Notes: generated from the letters alone by a model not told the origin. 11,402 nt of DNA from DASWRT01 sp036403035 (GCA_036403035.1 DASWRT010000181.1:1-11402); one strand, 5' to 3'; positions 1 through 6,807 are shown, counted from the first letter of the stretch. Program-made: numbers and translations.

Positions 1-200
1 ACGCGCTCGCGCGCGGCTGGATCGGCGATCTCCACGCCGCGTTCCGCCGCCTCCTCGCGATACCAGCGCGACAGGCAGTTCCGGCAGAAGCCGGCGAGGT
101 TCATCAGATCGATGTTCTGCACGTCGGTGCGCTCGCGCAGATGCTCGACCAGCCGCCGGAAGGCTGCCGCCTCGATCTCGACCTGGGTCCGATCGTCCAT
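1..200 (-). CDS. DUF1244 family protein (3' part missing)
   Basis: Reading leftward from an ATG at 200, the frame stays open to the window edge and gives 66 residues of a protein I recognise as the DUF1244 family, small proteins of unknown function common in alphaproteobacteria. Visible family traits are a helical N-terminus rich in Glu/Arg, the stretch TDVQNIDLMNLAGFCRNCLS (about residues 25-44) and a CxxC pair at Cys39 and Cys42, which could hold a metal or act as a redox pair. Family members are usually near 100 residues, so roughly a third is lost beyond the edge. The start is supported by a GAAGGA ribosome site at 208-213 (complement), seven bases ahead. It follows the YbdK-like gene by about 100 bp on the same strand with no obvious terminator between, so it may share that transcript. 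Function unknown; family call is firm. Confidence 0.85.
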   Translation of the reverse strand, partial: MDDRTQVEIEAAAFRRLVEHLRERTDVQNIDLMNLAGFCRNCLSRWYREEAAERGVEIADPAARER

Positions 201-302
201 CCCGTGCTCCTTCCCTGGTGCATGCGTACCGGCCGCCGGCCGCAAGAGTGATGTGGTCAACCGGCCGGCACCCTTCAACATGGCCGCCGCTGGCGCCGAC
301 GC

Positions 303-1439
303 TCAGCCGATCCCGTTCACCGTCTCGGCGATCAGCCAATCGACCACGGCGTTGAGGGCATCGCGCCGCGCCAAGCTGGCACCGGTCGCTTCCGCCAAGA
401 CGCGAAGCTGCGCATGCGCACTGGTGCCGCGCGCGACGATCGTCCGCGCGTGCGCCACCTCGGCGGCGCAGCCGAGCGCCTCGGCATCCTCCGCCACCAG
501 CGCGATGATCTCCTCCAGCAGGTCGCGATACGGCACGATCTCGCGCCGCCCGAAATCGACCAGCCCCTCGTCCGTGCCGTAGCGCTGGGCGCGCCACCGA
601 TTCTCGTTGATCAGCATGCGCGCGTAGATGCGCCAAGCCCGATTGTCACGCTTCAACCGCCACAGCATGCGCAGCAGGCAGCGGTAGAGCGACGCGACGG
701 CGATCGCGTCGTCGAGCCGGGTGCACATGTCGGCGATGCGCATCTCCAGCGTCGCGAAGCGGTCGCTCGGCCGCACGTCCCACCACAGCTTGGTCGCATC
801 CTCGATCAGACCGGCGGAGACCAGCAAATCGACATGCCGCCGATACTCGCCCCAGCTCTCGAATCGGTCAGGCAGCCCCGTACGCGGCATGCCGTCGAAA
901 ACGCTGACCCGGTAGGATTTCAATCCGGTGTCCTCGCCGCCCCAGAACGGCGACGAGGTCGACAGCGCCAGCAGATGCGGCAGGAAATAGCGGACCTGGT
1001 TCATCAGGTCGATCCGCAGCTCGTCGTCTCCAAGCCCGACATGAACGTGCAGGCCGCAGATCAGCAGCCGCCGCGCCACCCCTTGGAGGTCGCGATGCAG
1101 TTCCTGATAGCGATCCTGGTCGGTCGGCTTCTGCGCGTGCCAGCGCGCGAACGGATGCGTCGAGGCGGCGATCGGCGCCATTCCGAAACGGTCGGCGATC
1201 CGCGCCACCGCGCCGCGCAGCCGGGCGAGGTCGGCGCGGGCCTCCTGCATCGTGCGGCAAACTCGGGTGCCGATCTCGATCTGCGACCGCAGGAACTCGG
1301 GACTCACCTGCCCGGCCAACTCGCGCTTGCATTCGGCGAGCAGCTCCGGCGGCGGGTCCTGGACAACGTCCCGCGATGCACGATCGACAAGGAGGTACTC
1401 TTCCTCGATGCCCACGGTGAATTCGGGCTCGGGCAGCAT
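303..1439 (-). CDS. ybdK: YbdK/GCS2-type carboxylate-amine ligase
   Basis: A 378-residue protein of the glutamate-cysteine ligase type 2 superfamily, YbdK branch: ATP-grasp-like enzymes that join a carboxylate to an amine. E. coli YbdK has only weak gamma-glutamylcysteine ligase activity and its true substrate is unsettled, so the substrate here is open. Motifs visible are GIEEEYLLVD (residues 10-19), which opens the active site with three acidic residues, SQIEIGT (52-58), CGLHVHVGL (128-136), LEMRIADMC (231-239) and INENRWRAQRYG (277-288). Length matches the family. The start is set by a strong GGGGAGGA ribosome site (complement of about 1446-1453), seven bases ahead. The upstream amidohydrolase gene stops 16 bp before this ATG, so the two are almost certainly co-transcribed. 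The long plus-strand frame opposite it is a GC-driven shadow. Confidence 0.9.
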   Translation of the reverse strand: MLPEPEFTVGIEEEYLLVDRASRDVVQDPPPELLAECKRELAGQVSPEFLRSQIEIGTRVCRTMQEARADLARLRGAVARIADRFGMAPIAASTHPFARWHAQKPTDQDRYQELHRDLQGVARRLLICGLHVHVGLGDDELRIDLMNQVRYFLPHLLALSTSSPFWGGEDTGLKSYRVSVFDGMPRTGLPDRFESWGEYRRHVDLLVSAGLIEDATKLWWDVRPSDRFATLEMRIADMCTRLDDAIAVASLYRCLLRMLWRLKRDNRAWRIYARMLINENRWRAQRYGTDEGLVDFGRREIVPYRDLLEEIIALVAEDAEALGCAAEVAHARTIVARGTSAHAQLRVLAEATGASLARRDALNAVVDWLIAETVNGIG

Positions 1440-1455
1440 CGGGTGTCCTCCCCTG

Positions 1456-2280
1456 TCAGAACCTCATCGCGCAGTAAAGGTCGGCGCAGGCGAGGATCGG
1501 CTCGACCGCCTCGGCAAGGATGCCGGCCCACTCCGCGGCGCCTTCTTCCGTCTCGATCAGGTCCTGGCGGATTTCGACCAGCACGTTCGGCAGGCCGGCG
1601 GACATCGCATGGACATGGATCGAGTAGCCGGCCGGCTCGCGCGCCGAATAGGGCTCGTTGTCGCCGACCAAGAGCTTCGGATCGGCGGCGAGATTGCGCA
1701 TCAGCGGCACGGGGATGCGCGGATCCTTGTCCCACAGGATGCCGACATGCCAAGGGCGCCGGGACCCGTTCATCTGCGGCGTGAAGCTGTGGATCATCAG
1801 CAGAGCCGGCGTCACGCCGCGCTGCGCGAACGCCGCGAGCTGCGCCTTCACGGCGTCATGGTAGGGCGTGAAGCACGCCGCTATCCGCTCCCGCCGTTGC
1901 CGTTCCATCAGCCCCTGGTTGCCCGGCACGGCAATGCCGTCGCTCACCTCCGGGATCGCGCTGGGATGGTCGGGCCATCGGTTGCAGTCGATGACCAGAC
2001 GGGAGAAGCCCGTCAGTACCGCCGGCGCGTCCAGCCGGCGCGCCAGATGCTCGGTCACGTCGGCCGCGCCGATATCCCAGCCGATGTGCCGGCGCAGATC
2101 GGCCTCGGCGAGACCGAGATTAGCGAGGCGCCGCGGCACCGCGCGGCTCGCGTGGTCGCACAGCAGCAGGACGGGCGCGCGGCCGTGCGGGTTGACGAGG
2201 CGGAAGGGCGGCGGGTCGTCCGCGGTCAGGAACGGTTCCGGCGCCTGCGGGAAAGGATCGTTGATCGAGGCGGGAGGCAT
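1456..2280 (-). CDS. N-formylglutamate amidohydrolase family protein
   Basis: A 274-residue cytoplasmic hydrolase of the FGase family (Pfam PF05013), whose founding members split N-formyl-L-glutamate to glutamate and formate at the end of one histidine degradation route. Family marks are LLLCDHASRAVP (38-49), HIGWDIGAADV (65-75), RLVIDCNR (94-101), SDGIAVPGN (113-121), LMIHSFTP (161-168), GDNEPYS (206-212) and VEIRQD (235-240). The His/Asp/Glu residues in these motifs are the expected metal and catalytic positions. It belongs to the subgroup found outside hut operons; no histidine-degradation gene is in view, so formylglutamate itself is an uncertain substrate. It is the first gene of a minus-strand unit with the ligase that follows. 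No good Shine-Dalgarno sequence precedes the ATG at 2280, so the start is less sure than the family. Confidence 0.9.
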   Translation of the reverse strand: MPPASINDPFPQAPEPFLTADDPPPFRLVNPHGRAPVLLLCDHASRAVPRRLANLGLAEADLRRHIGWDIGAADVTEHLARRLDAPAVLTGFSRLVIDCNRWPDHPSAIPEVSDGIAVPGNQGLMERQRRERIAACFTPYHDAVKAQLAAFAQRGVTPALLMIHSFTPQMNGSRRPWHVGILWDKDPRIPVPLMRNLAADPKLLVGDNEPYSAREPAGYSIHVHAMSAGLPNVLVEIRQDLIETEEGAAEWAGILAEAVEPILACADLYCAMRF

Positions 2281-2330
2281 CGGCGGCGGGCGGGTCCGGT
2301 TGAGTGAGACGACGCGACGGCGCCGACTGA

Positions 2331-2348
2331 AGCCTATCCCGGTAGGCT
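2331..2348. repeat. Perfect 6-bp inverted repeat, possible operator
   Basis: AGCCTA and TAGGCT flank six bases (TCCCGG), in the 102-bp gap between the divergent amidohydrolase and exporter genes. It sits just upstream of the exporter, where a -35 element would be expected for the TATAAC at 2371. It could bind a dimeric regulator. The arms are short, so chance is not excluded. Confidence 0.35.
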
Positions 2349-2370
2349 GGAGCGGCCGGCGAAGCTCCTC

Positions 2371-2376
2371 TATAAC
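2371..2376 (+). promoter_or_regulatory. Candidate -10 element for the exporter gene
   Basis: TATAAC matches the sigma-70 -10 consensus in five of six positions and stands out in very GC-rich sequence. Transcription would start about 2382-2384, at the exporter ATG itself (2383), which would fit a leaderless mRNA and the absence of an upstream ribosome site. The -35 region (TGGAGC at 2348-2353, 17-bp spacer) is weak, so this is a tentative call. Confidence 0.35.
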
Positions 2377-2382
2377 GCGTGG

Positions 2383-3345
2383 ATGCCCGATGCAAGCTCG
2401 GCCCGGATTTCTCCCAGGGAGGAATCCGGGCTAACAACCGCCGCGCTGCCGCGCCACCGCACCGCGGCGACCTGGGCGCTCGCCGCGCTGTTGTTCGGCG
2501 GCATCGCGATCGCCCTGTCGCCGATCTTCGTCCGGCTGTCCGAACTCGGCCCGACCGCGACCGCCTTCTACCGGACCGCCCTCGCCGTCCCGGCGCTCTT
2601 CCTATGGATGCAGGCGGAGGGACGTGTCCGGAAGGCGCCGCAGCCGGCAACGGCGGCGGGACGGCTGCCGCCGCGCGCAGCCTGGGCGCTCGCGACGCCC
2701 GCCTTCTTCCTCGCCGGCGACCTCATTCTCTGGCACTGGTCGATCCGCTTCACCTCGGTCGCGAACGCGACGCTGCTGGCGAACTTCACGCCGATCTTCG
2801 TGACGCTGTTCGGCTTCCTGCTGTTCGGGCAGCGGGTTCGCCCGGCGTTCCTCGGGGCGCTCGCCGTGACCGTGGCGGGAGCCGCCGTGCTGGTCGGCGA
2901 GAGCGTGTCGCTGAGCCGAACCTCGATGGTCGGCGACGCGCTCGGCATCGTCACGGCGACGTTCTACGCCTCCTACATCCTGAGCGTCGCGCGGCTGCGG
3001 ACGCAGTTCGGCACCGCCGCGATCATGGCCTGGACGGCGCTCGGCACGTCGGTCCTGCTGTTCCCGGCGGCGCTCGCCTCGGGGGAGAGCCTATGGCCGG
3101 CGACGGTGTACGGCTGGTCGATCCTGCTCGGGCTCGCGCTGGTGTCGCACAGCATCGGGCAGAGCACGATCACCTTCGCCCTCGCCCACCTGCCGGCGTC
3201 GTTCTCGTCGGTCGGGCTGCTCGTGCAGCCGGCGATGGCGGCCGTGTTCGCCTGGGCGATCCTCGGCGAGCCGCTGACCGTCGCGAGGATGGCCGGCGGC
3301 GCGATCGTCCTGATCGGGATCCTCCTCGCCAAACGGGCGAGCTGA
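2383..3345 (+). CDS. EamA/DMT family transporter
   Basis: A 320-residue inner-membrane protein of the drug/metabolite transporter superfamily with two EamA repeats, expected to form ten helices and to export a small metabolite or amino acid; the substrate cannot be read from sequence. The first repeat runs from about residue 28 (WALAALLFGGIAIALSPIFV) through RFTSVANATLLANFTPIFVT to AVTVAGAAVLVGE. The second starts near MVGDALGIVTATFYASYIL and ends with SVGLLVQPAMAAVFAWAILG, then a final helix before the Lys-Arg end. ATG 2383 is the only standard start: the frame is open upstream to a stop at 2305 without ATG, GTG or TTG, and none lies between 2383 and the first helix. No ribosome site precedes it. 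Codons 7-17 are formed by a 31-nt palindrome, an odd feature for an N-terminus. Confidence 0.88.
   Translation: MPDASSARISPREESGLTTAALPRHRTAATWALAALLFGGIAIALSPIFVRLSELGPTATAFYRTALAVPALFLWMQAEGRVRKAPQPATAAGRLPPRAAWALATPAFFLAGDLILWHWSIRFTSVANATLLANFTPIFVTLFGFLLFGQRVRPAFLGALAVTVAGAAVLVGESVSLSRTSMVGDALGIVTATFYASYILSVARLRTQFGTAAIMAWTALGTSVLLFPAALASGESLWPATVYGWSILLGLALVSHSIGQSTITFALAHLPASFSSVGLLVQPAMAAVFAWAILGEPLTVARMAGGAIVLIGILLAKRAS
2401..2431. repeat. 31-nt near-perfect palindrome (15-bp stem) in the exporter's first codons
   Basis: Bases 2401-2415 pair with 2417-2431 around a single central A at 2416. All fifteen pairs match except one that is G.U in RNA. In practice the innermost pairs would open into a small loop. 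The 3' arm holds GGGAGGAA, an excellent Shine-Dalgarno-like string, which the fold would bury. It lies 18 bases after the exporter ATG. No T-run follows, so it is not a standard terminator. It could be a translation-control hairpin, an inserted palindromic element, or a protein-binding site. Confidence 0.75.
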
Positions 3346-3499
3346 CGGGCGCGGCTGCGGGCAGAACTTTCTCACGGTACGGAAAACCGCTCCGCCTGCG
3401 CCAATTTCTTGCGGCGCGCGCGGCGGATCATGGTTAGTTTTCGAGGACTTGCCGGACCGCCTCACGCCCGGCGAGTGCACCCTGCCTTGGTCATCGTTC

Positions 3500-3505
3500 A
3501 AGGAG
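3500..3505 (+). promoter_or_regulatory. Ribosome binding site that fixes the pyruvate kinase start
   Basis: AAGGAG lies six bases before ATG 3512. It favours this start over an in-frame ATG at 3449, whose extra 21 residues do not resemble the family. Confidence 0.8.
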
Positions 3506-3511
3506 ACTGCA

Positions 3512-4933
3512 ATGCGACGTCAGCGCAGCGCAAAAATCGTTGCGACCCTCGGGCCGGCAAGCTCGTCGCCGGAGATGATCAATGCGCTGTTCCAGGCAGG
3601 CGTCGACGTCTTCCGCCTGAATTTCAGCCACGGCGTCCAGGCCGACCACAGCGCCCGCGTCGACGCGATCCGCGAGGTCGAGAAGACGACCGGCCGGCCG
3701 ATCGGCATCATGGCCGACATGCAGGGACCGAAGCTGCGGCTCGGGACCTTCGCCGACGGGAAGGTGCAGCTCGCCGCCGGCAATCGCTTCCGCCTCGACC
3801 TCGACCGGGCGACGCCGGGCGACGAGAGCCGGGCGCCGCTGCCGCATCCGGAGATCTTCGCGGCGATCGAGCGCGGGACCGACCTGCTGCTGAACGACGG
3901 GACCGTGCGCCTGCGCGTCGACACCTGCGGCGAGGACTATGCCGAGACGACGGTGATCGCCGGCGGCACGCTTTCCGACCGTAAGGGCGTCAACGTGCCG
4001 GGCGCCGTGCTGCCGATCTCGGCGCTGACCGACAAGGATCGCTCCGACCTCGCCTTCGCGCTGACGCTCGGCGTCGACTGGATCGCGCTCTCCTTCGTGC
4101 AGCGGCCGGAGGACGTCGCCGAGGGGCGCAAGCTGGTCGGCGGCAAGGCGGGCGTGCTGGTCAAGCTGGAGAAGCCGCTGGCGCTGGAACGCCTCGACGA
4201 GATCATCGAGCTGTCGGACGCGGTCATGGTCGCGCGCGGCGATCTCGGCGTCGAGATGCCGCCGGAGGACGTGCCGCCGGCGCAGAAGCGGATCATCCAT
4301 GCCAGCCGGACGGCGGGCAAGCCGGTGATCGTCGCTACCCAGATGCTCGAATCGATGATCAGCGCACCGGCCCCGACCCGCGCCGAGGCGTCGGACGTCG
4401 CCACCGCGGTTTATGACGGCGCCGACGCCGTGATGCTCTCGGCCGAGACCGCCGCCGGCCAGTATCCGATCGAGGCGGTCGCGATCATGAGCCGCATCGT
4501 CAAGCGCGTGCAGGACGACCCGCTCTACTACGCGACGATGGCGAGTGCGGCGCGGGTTGCGCCGGAGCACACCGCATCCGACGCGATCAGCGCCGCCGCC
4601 CGGCAGGTCGCCGAAACGGTCGGAGCGGCCGCGATCGTCTCCTACACCAGCTCGGGCGCGACCGCGATTCGGGCCGCGCGCGAGCGCCCGGAAGTACCGA
4701 TCCTGGTGCTGACCGCGAACATGCACACGGCGCGACGCCTCTCCCTGCTCTGGGGCGCGCACTGCGTGCAGACGCGCGACATCTCGAACTTCGCCGACAT
4801 GGTGCAGCGCGCGACGCGGATCGCCCACCGCGAAGGCTTCGCCGCCGCCGGCCAGCGCGTCGTCATCACCGCTGGCGTCCCGTTCGGCACCCCCGGCGCC
4901 ACGAACATTCTGCGGATCGCGTGGGTGCAGTGA
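3512..4933 (+). CDS. pyk: Pyruvate kinase
   Basis: A 473-residue enzyme that transfers phosphate from phosphoenolpyruvate to ADP, the last step of glycolysis in the cytoplasm. Domains in order: A (barrel, residues 1-70 and about 165-345), B lid (71-165), C regulatory (345-473). Visible signature and active-site residues are Arg35 in FRLNFSH, Lys218 and Glu220 in VKLEK, the MVARGDLGVEMP loop with Asp244, Thr276 in ATQMLESM, and DGADAVMLSAETA (302-314). The C-domain ends with the usual GVPFGTPGATNILRI. Length is normal. In the lid, DGKVQL (82-87) has Lys where potassium-dependent enzymes are expected to have Glu; this suggests, by my own alignment, a potassium-independent, PykA-like form. The 166-bp leader has no clear promoter. 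The 497-codon minus-strand frame opposite is a shadow. Confidence 0.97.
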   Translation: MRRQRSAKIVATLGPASSSPEMINALFQAGVDVFRLNFSHGVQADHSARVDAIREVEKTTGRPIGIMADMQGPKLRLGTFADGKVQLAAGNRFRLDLDRATPGDESRAPLPHPEIFAAIERGTDLLLNDGTVRLRVDTCGEDYAETTVIAGGTLSDRKGVNVPGAVLPISALTDKDRSDLAFALTLGVDWIALSFVQRPEDVAEGRKLVGGKAGVLVKLEKPLALERLDEIIELSDAVMVARGDLGVEMPPEDVPPAQKRIIHASRTAGKPVIVATQMLESMISAPAPTRAEASDVATAVYDGADAVMLSAETAAGQYPIEAVAIMSRIVKRVQDDPLYYATMASAARVAPEHTASDAISAAARQVAETVGAAAIVSYTSSGATAIRAARERPEVPILVLTANMHTARRLSLLWGAHCVQTRDISNFADMVQRATRIAHREGFAAAGQRVVITAGVPFGTPGATNILRIAWVQ

Positions 4934-5000
4934 ATCCGAGCCGGCGCCACTTTTTGAGGAAATTCTAACGTTCGGCCATGGCATGCGTTATCCTTTGCAC

Positions 5001-5174
5001 ATGGCCGAGCCCGCAAACGCCTTCGAACCCGAAGATCAGGACGCCAAGGAGCGCGCGATAGCCGAAGCGCGGGCGCAGCTCGCCGCAGGGCGCAGCATTC
5101 CGCACGATGAAGTGCGGCGCTGGCTGCTTTCATGGGGCACGGACGACGAGCAGCCGCCGCCTCCGTGCGAATAA
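5001..5174 (+). CDS. ParD/RelB-like antitoxin
   Basis: A 57-residue acidic protein whose frame overlaps the next gene by 10 bp, the classic layout of a type II toxin-antitoxin pair. A helix rich in Glu/Ala/Arg (DAKERAIAEARAQLAAGRSI, about 14-33) is followed by HDEVRRWLLSWGT (35-47) and a Pro-rich acidic tail. It resembles short antitoxins of alphaproteobacteria that end in RRWLLSWGT plus prolines, which usually accompany RelE/ParE toxins. In such pairs the antitoxin binds and blocks the toxin and represses its own operon. An in-frame ATG at 4983 would add MRYPLH; I prefer 5001 because the extra residues look unlike the family, but neither start has a ribosome site. The DNA-binding fold is not obvious from sequence. 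The assignment rests strongly on the toxin next door. Confidence 0.7.
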   Translation: MAEPANAFEPEDQDAKERAIAEARAQLAAGRSIPHDEVRRWLLSWGTDDEQPPPPCE

Positions 5175-5434
5175 GCTGGGCACCGGCCGGAATCGCGGAT
5201 TTGGTGCGAATCAGAAACTACATCGCACATTTCAATCCATCCGCAGCGCGCCGGATGGGTGAACGGATCGTCGCCGCGGCGGATAGCTTGTCGACGATGC
5301 CGGAGCGTGGCCGGCCCGCCGCGGGTGGGCGCCGCGAATTGACGATCGCCTGGCCCTATGTGCTCGTGTACGAGGTCGCCGACGGCGGCATCCAAATCCT
5401 CCGGGTCTGGCACGGTGCCCAGCAGCGAGACTGA
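5165..5434 (+). CDS. RelE/ParE-family toxin
   Basis: An 89-residue protein starting at GTG, ten bases before the antitoxin stop, so translation is probably coupled. The ParE pattern is clear: an N-terminal strand and helix pair (VRISWAPAGIADLVRIRNYI), Ala-rich second helix (SAARRMGERIVAAADSL), then PERGRPAAGGRRELTI, PYVLVYEV and IQILRVWHGAQ, the usual beta-sheet end. ParE toxins act on DNA gyrase and RelE toxins cut mRNA on ribosomes; this one looks nearer ParE by the closing LRVWHGAQ, but target cannot be settled here. An upstream ATG at 5132 would add MGHGRRAAAAS, which is unlike the family and would deepen the overlap, so GTG 5165 is chosen. The frame appears intact. Confidence 0.85.
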   Translation: MRISWAPAGIADLVRIRNYIAHFNPSAARRMGERIVAAADSLSTMPERGRPAAGGRRELTIAWPYVLVYEVADGGIQILRVWHGAQQRD

Positions 5435-5436
5435 CG

Positions 5437-5480
5437 GCAACCGAGCCGGACAGCGAATTTCCGTGCTCGATCCCGGTTGC
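5437..5480. terminator. Weak candidate bidirectional terminator
   Basis: The 55-bp gap between the convergent toxin and DUF1501 genes holds GCAACCG (5437-5443) and CGGTTGC (5474-5480), perfect 7-bp arms. A competing pair CGAGC/GCTCG lies at 5442-5446 and 5465-5469. There is no T-run on either side and the outer loop is 30 bases, so this is a position-supported guess only. Confidence 0.2.
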
Positions 5481-5489
5481 GTGCCCCCT

Positions 5490-6770
5490 TCAGATCCGAA
5501 TCAACCCGCCGACCGGCCGCAGCGCCGGGGCGTCGGGGAAGACGTGGTGGTCGAGCGTCGCGGCGTCGAGGCCGAGATGGTCGCGCAGCACGCCCTTCAG
5601 CACGGCGCGGGTGTCGGTCGCGACGCTGAGGTCGCGGTTCTCCTCCAGCCGCTCCAGCCCGGGCCAGTCGCCGGCGATCCGGCTGCCCTTGAGCGCGCCG
5701 CCGAGCAGCAGCGCCACCGAGGCGGTGCCGTGGTCGGTCCCGCCGTTGCCGTTCGCCGCGACGGTGCGGCCGAACTCGGTGACGCAGGCCACGACGGTCT
5801 CCTGCCACGCCGCCGGTCCGAGCGAGCGCGCCAGCGCGTCCAGCCCGTCGGCAAGGCCGGCGAGGTTCTGCGCCAGCCGGCCGTTCAGCGTCCCCTGGTT
5901 CACGTGCGTGTCCCAGCCGCCCATCTCCAGGGCGGCGATGCGCGGCCCGTCGGGCGCCGCAAGCAGCCGCCCCGCCGCCTCGGCGAGCGGCCGGAAGCTG
6001 TTCGGGCCGAAGCCGCGCCCGCCGGGCCTCATGTTCTCGTCGCCCAGCACCTCGGCGGAGAGGCTCTGCGCCCTGAGACCTTCGGCGAGCGCCGGACCGA
6101 GTACCGGATCGGCCTTGTAGAGGCTGGCCAGCGTCGCCATGAACTCCGGCGCGGCCGGCTTCATGCCCGGCGGCTCCCACGATGAGACCGGCACCGCGCC
6201 GCGCAGGATCAGCGGCACGGCGCCGCCGACCGCGAGCCCGAGCCGCCGGTCGCCGCCGCCGCCGCGCTGCACCGCCGTCAGGGCGCGGTTGAGCCAGCCG
6301 TCGCTCTGCGCAGTCTTCCGCGCCAGCCCGCTCTCCATAAGGTCCTGGGCGTCGAAGTGCGAGCGCGTGCGGTAGCCGTTGCCGGCCGCCGGCACCACGA
6401 TCATCTCGCCGCGCGTCCAATAGGCATGGATCGGCTGAAGCGCGGGGTGGAGGGCGAAGAGCCCGTCGAGCGGCAGGCAGCCGCCGCCGTCGCCCGGCTG
6501 TGTCCCCGCCCCCGCCGCGGTGACGGCGGAGGCGGGCGCCAGCGCCAGCGCGCCGCGTCGCTCGGCATAGCGCGCGTCGCCGAGCGGCGGCACCGCGGCC
6601 AGCCCGTCCATCGCGCCGCGCAGCAGCACGACGACGAACCTCCGGTCGCCGGGCGCCGCCGCGAAGGCCGCGCCGCCGAGACCGAGCATCCGGTCGAACG
6701 GCACCGCCGGCGTGGCCGCGGAAGCGGCGAGCGCGGCCAGGAAGATGCGGCGGGTGGTGGTAGCGGTCAT
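5490..6770 (-). CDS. DUF1501 protein with Tat signal
   Basis: A 426-residue DUF1501 protein, a family placed in the alkaline phosphatase/sulfatase-like clan but without a settled activity. The N-terminus TTTRRIFLAALAASA carries a twin-arginine motif and a hydrophobic stretch, with a likely cut around AFAAA (35-39), so it should be folded and exported to the periplasm. Family landmarks are LLRGAMDGLAAVPPLGD (49-65), GYRTRSHFDAQDLMESG (132-148), ALEMGGWDTHVNQG (280-293), TEFGRT (331-336) and GGTDHGTA (343-350). The WDTH and TDHG acidic/His residues are where metal ligands of that clan would be expected. The start is chosen at 6770 because the upstream 47 codons lack signal character and overlap DUF1800. 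It follows DUF1800 by 37 bp on the same strand, a pairing widely seen in bacteria. Ribosome site weak. Confidence 0.88.
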   Translation of the reverse strand: MTATTTRRIFLAALAASAATPAVPFDRMLGLGGAAFAAAPGDRRFVVVLLRGAMDGLAAVPPLGDARYAERRGALALAPASAVTAAGAGTQPGDGGGCLPLDGLFALHPALQPIHAYWTRGEMIVVPAAGNGYRTRSHFDAQDLMESGLARKTAQSDGWLNRALTAVQRGGGGDRRLGLAVGGAVPLILRGAVPVSSWEPPGMKPAAPEFMATLASLYKADPVLGPALAEGLRAQSLSAEVLGDENMRPGGRGFGPNSFRPLAEAAGRLLAAPDGPRIAALEMGGWDTHVNQGTLNGRLAQNLAGLADGLDALARSLGPAAWQETVVACVTEFGRTVAANGNGGTDHGTASVALLLGGALKGSRIAGDWPGLERLEENRDLSVATDTRAVLKGVLRDHLGLDAATLDHHVFPDAPALRPVGGLIRI

Positions 6771-6772
6771 CG

Positions 6773-6785
6773 GTCGGATTCCGAC
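6773..6785. repeat. Short hairpin between DUF1800 and the DUF1501 start
   Basis: GTCGG and CCGAC flank ATT, directly before the DUF1501 ATG (complement of 6768-6770). In the mRNA it would fold three bases ahead of the start and may set the DUF1501 translation rate relative to DUF1800. Short and GC-rich, so only suggestive. Confidence 0.3.
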
Positions 6786-6807
6786 TGGTGCGGGTGTGGG
6801 GGGAGCG

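Noticed and set aside
201..302. GC-rich repeats (CCGGCCGCCGGCC and CCGGCCGG) between DUF1244 and YbdK
   Set aside because: Self-complementary GC strings are expected in this composition; no T-run or conserved pattern marks a terminator.
414..1784. 456-codon plus-strand frame opposite the YbdK ligase and amidohydrolase
   Set aside because: It spans the junction of two well-supported genes and its protein resembles no family.
3409..3439. Candidate pyk promoter (TTGCGG with GTTAGT)
   Set aside because: The -10 matches only half of the consensus, and TTG triplets are common enough here to arise by chance.
4921..4955. Possible intrinsic terminator after pyruvate kinase (GTGG/CCAC then five T's)
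   Set aside because: The T-run is real but the stem is only four pairs plus two across an internal loop, and begins inside the coding region; too weak to call.
3491..4984. 497-codon open frame on the minus strand opposite pyruvate kinase
   Set aside because: Its product is Arg/His/Asp-rich low-complexity sequence without family motifs, typical of the reverse strand of GC-rich coding DNA; pyruvate kinase explains the region fully.
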